Shown here: piece after piece, positions 6,783 to 6,876 of the stretch | How positions within the stretch are numbered: position 1 is the stretch's first letter | Layout: every line of letters begins with the position of its first letter | Assembly (NCBI GenBank): GCA_015485035.1 | Contig: WFUI01000192.1 | Coordinates: 1 to 6,876, forward strand | Direction of reading: 5' to 3' | Length of the DNA: 6,876 bases | Source of the DNA: Mariprofundus sp. | GTDB lineage: Bacteria > Pseudomonadota > Zetaproteobacteria > Mariprofundales > Mariprofundaceae | The notes under the pieces: generated by a model | The model's input: only the letters and a program-made list of their open reading frames with translations | Database searches by the model: none | What the model was told of the DNA's origin: nothing | Made by a program: the position numbers and the translations under genes

Positions 6783-6874
6783 TGGCGGAGAAGGAGGGAT
6801 TCGAACCCTCGGTGCCACTTTCGCAGCACAACTCCTTAGCAGGGAGCCACTTTCGGCCACTCAGTCACCTCTCC
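6783..6874 (-). tRNA. tRNA-Ser(GCU)
   Basis: A complete serine tRNA of 92 bases with encoded CCA, read on the - strand. Acceptor stem GGAGAGG with CTTCTCC (one G-U), discriminator G and CCA (+ strand 6783-6785); D stem ACT/AGT; anticodon stem GCTCC/GGAGT around loop CTGCTAA, with anticodon GCT at 6838-6840 reading AGC and AGU; long class-II variable arm GTGC/GCAC; T stem GAGGG/CCCTC with TTCGAAT loop. Every arm folds, so it should be functional. Its 3' end points toward the phage genes, which is the usual geometry when a tyrosine integrase uses the tRNA 3' end as attachment site. The second copy of the site is outside the window. Confidence 0.97.
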
Positions 6875-6876
6875 GC

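Noticed and set aside
6737..6841. Short + strand reading frame of about 34 residues running antisense through the tRNA
   Set aside because: Its sequence (RRRRDSNPR) is the familiar spurious peptide read from the back of a tRNA, without a ribosome site.
1..6876. CRISPR array, insertion sequence, transposase or defence island
   Set aside because: No spaced direct repeats and no transposase, nuclease or toxin-antitoxin motifs were seen apart from the methyltransferase.

Overview
This window looks like the right-hand end of a siphovirus-type (long-tailed) prophage, running up to a bacterial serine tRNA gene. All protein-coding genes are on the + strand. The tRNA is on the - strand and encodes its own CCA, has a long variable arm, and resembles the enterobacterial tRNA-Ser(GCU) in layout. 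That and the roughly 50% GC content suggest a proteobacterial host, probably a gammaproteobacterium; genus cannot be told from the sequence.

Layout. Positions 3-1706 are the 3' part of a tail tape-measure gene that enters from outside the window. It is followed by a tail hub-like protein (1703-3190), a tail-tip protein with a jelly-roll-like N-terminal half (3187-4047), a tail fibre or receptor-binding protein (4047-5339) and a small HExxH-containing protein with a C-terminal membrane segment (5340-5678). Each of the four starts overlaps or abuts the preceding stop codon, so this is one translationally coupled late operon for tail-tip assembly, host recognition and an accessory function. A 153-base gap (5679-5831) then holds three consecutive hairpins plus a competing long-range pairing. 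After it comes a solitary D12-class DNA adenine methyltransferase (5832-6593). The last non-coding stretch (6594-6782) carries only a weak promoter-like element overlapping an inverted repeat. The tRNA-Ser(GCU) at 6783-6874 points its 3' end toward the phage genes, the geometry expected if the element integrated into the tRNA 3' end.

How the genes fit together. The tape-measure sets tail length and is positioned to act in DNA delivery. The hub and jelly-roll proteins close the tail tip and anchor the fibre, and the fibre presents a C-terminal jelly-roll domain to the receptor. The methyltransferase is a typical accessory gene that modifies phage or host DNA. Holin, endolysin, integrase and repressor genes are not in the window.

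Points most worth a second look: the structured RNA candidate between the HExxH gene and the methyltransferase; the small HExxH membrane protein; a sharp codon-use change inside the tape-measure gene; and the tRNA as a possible integration site.
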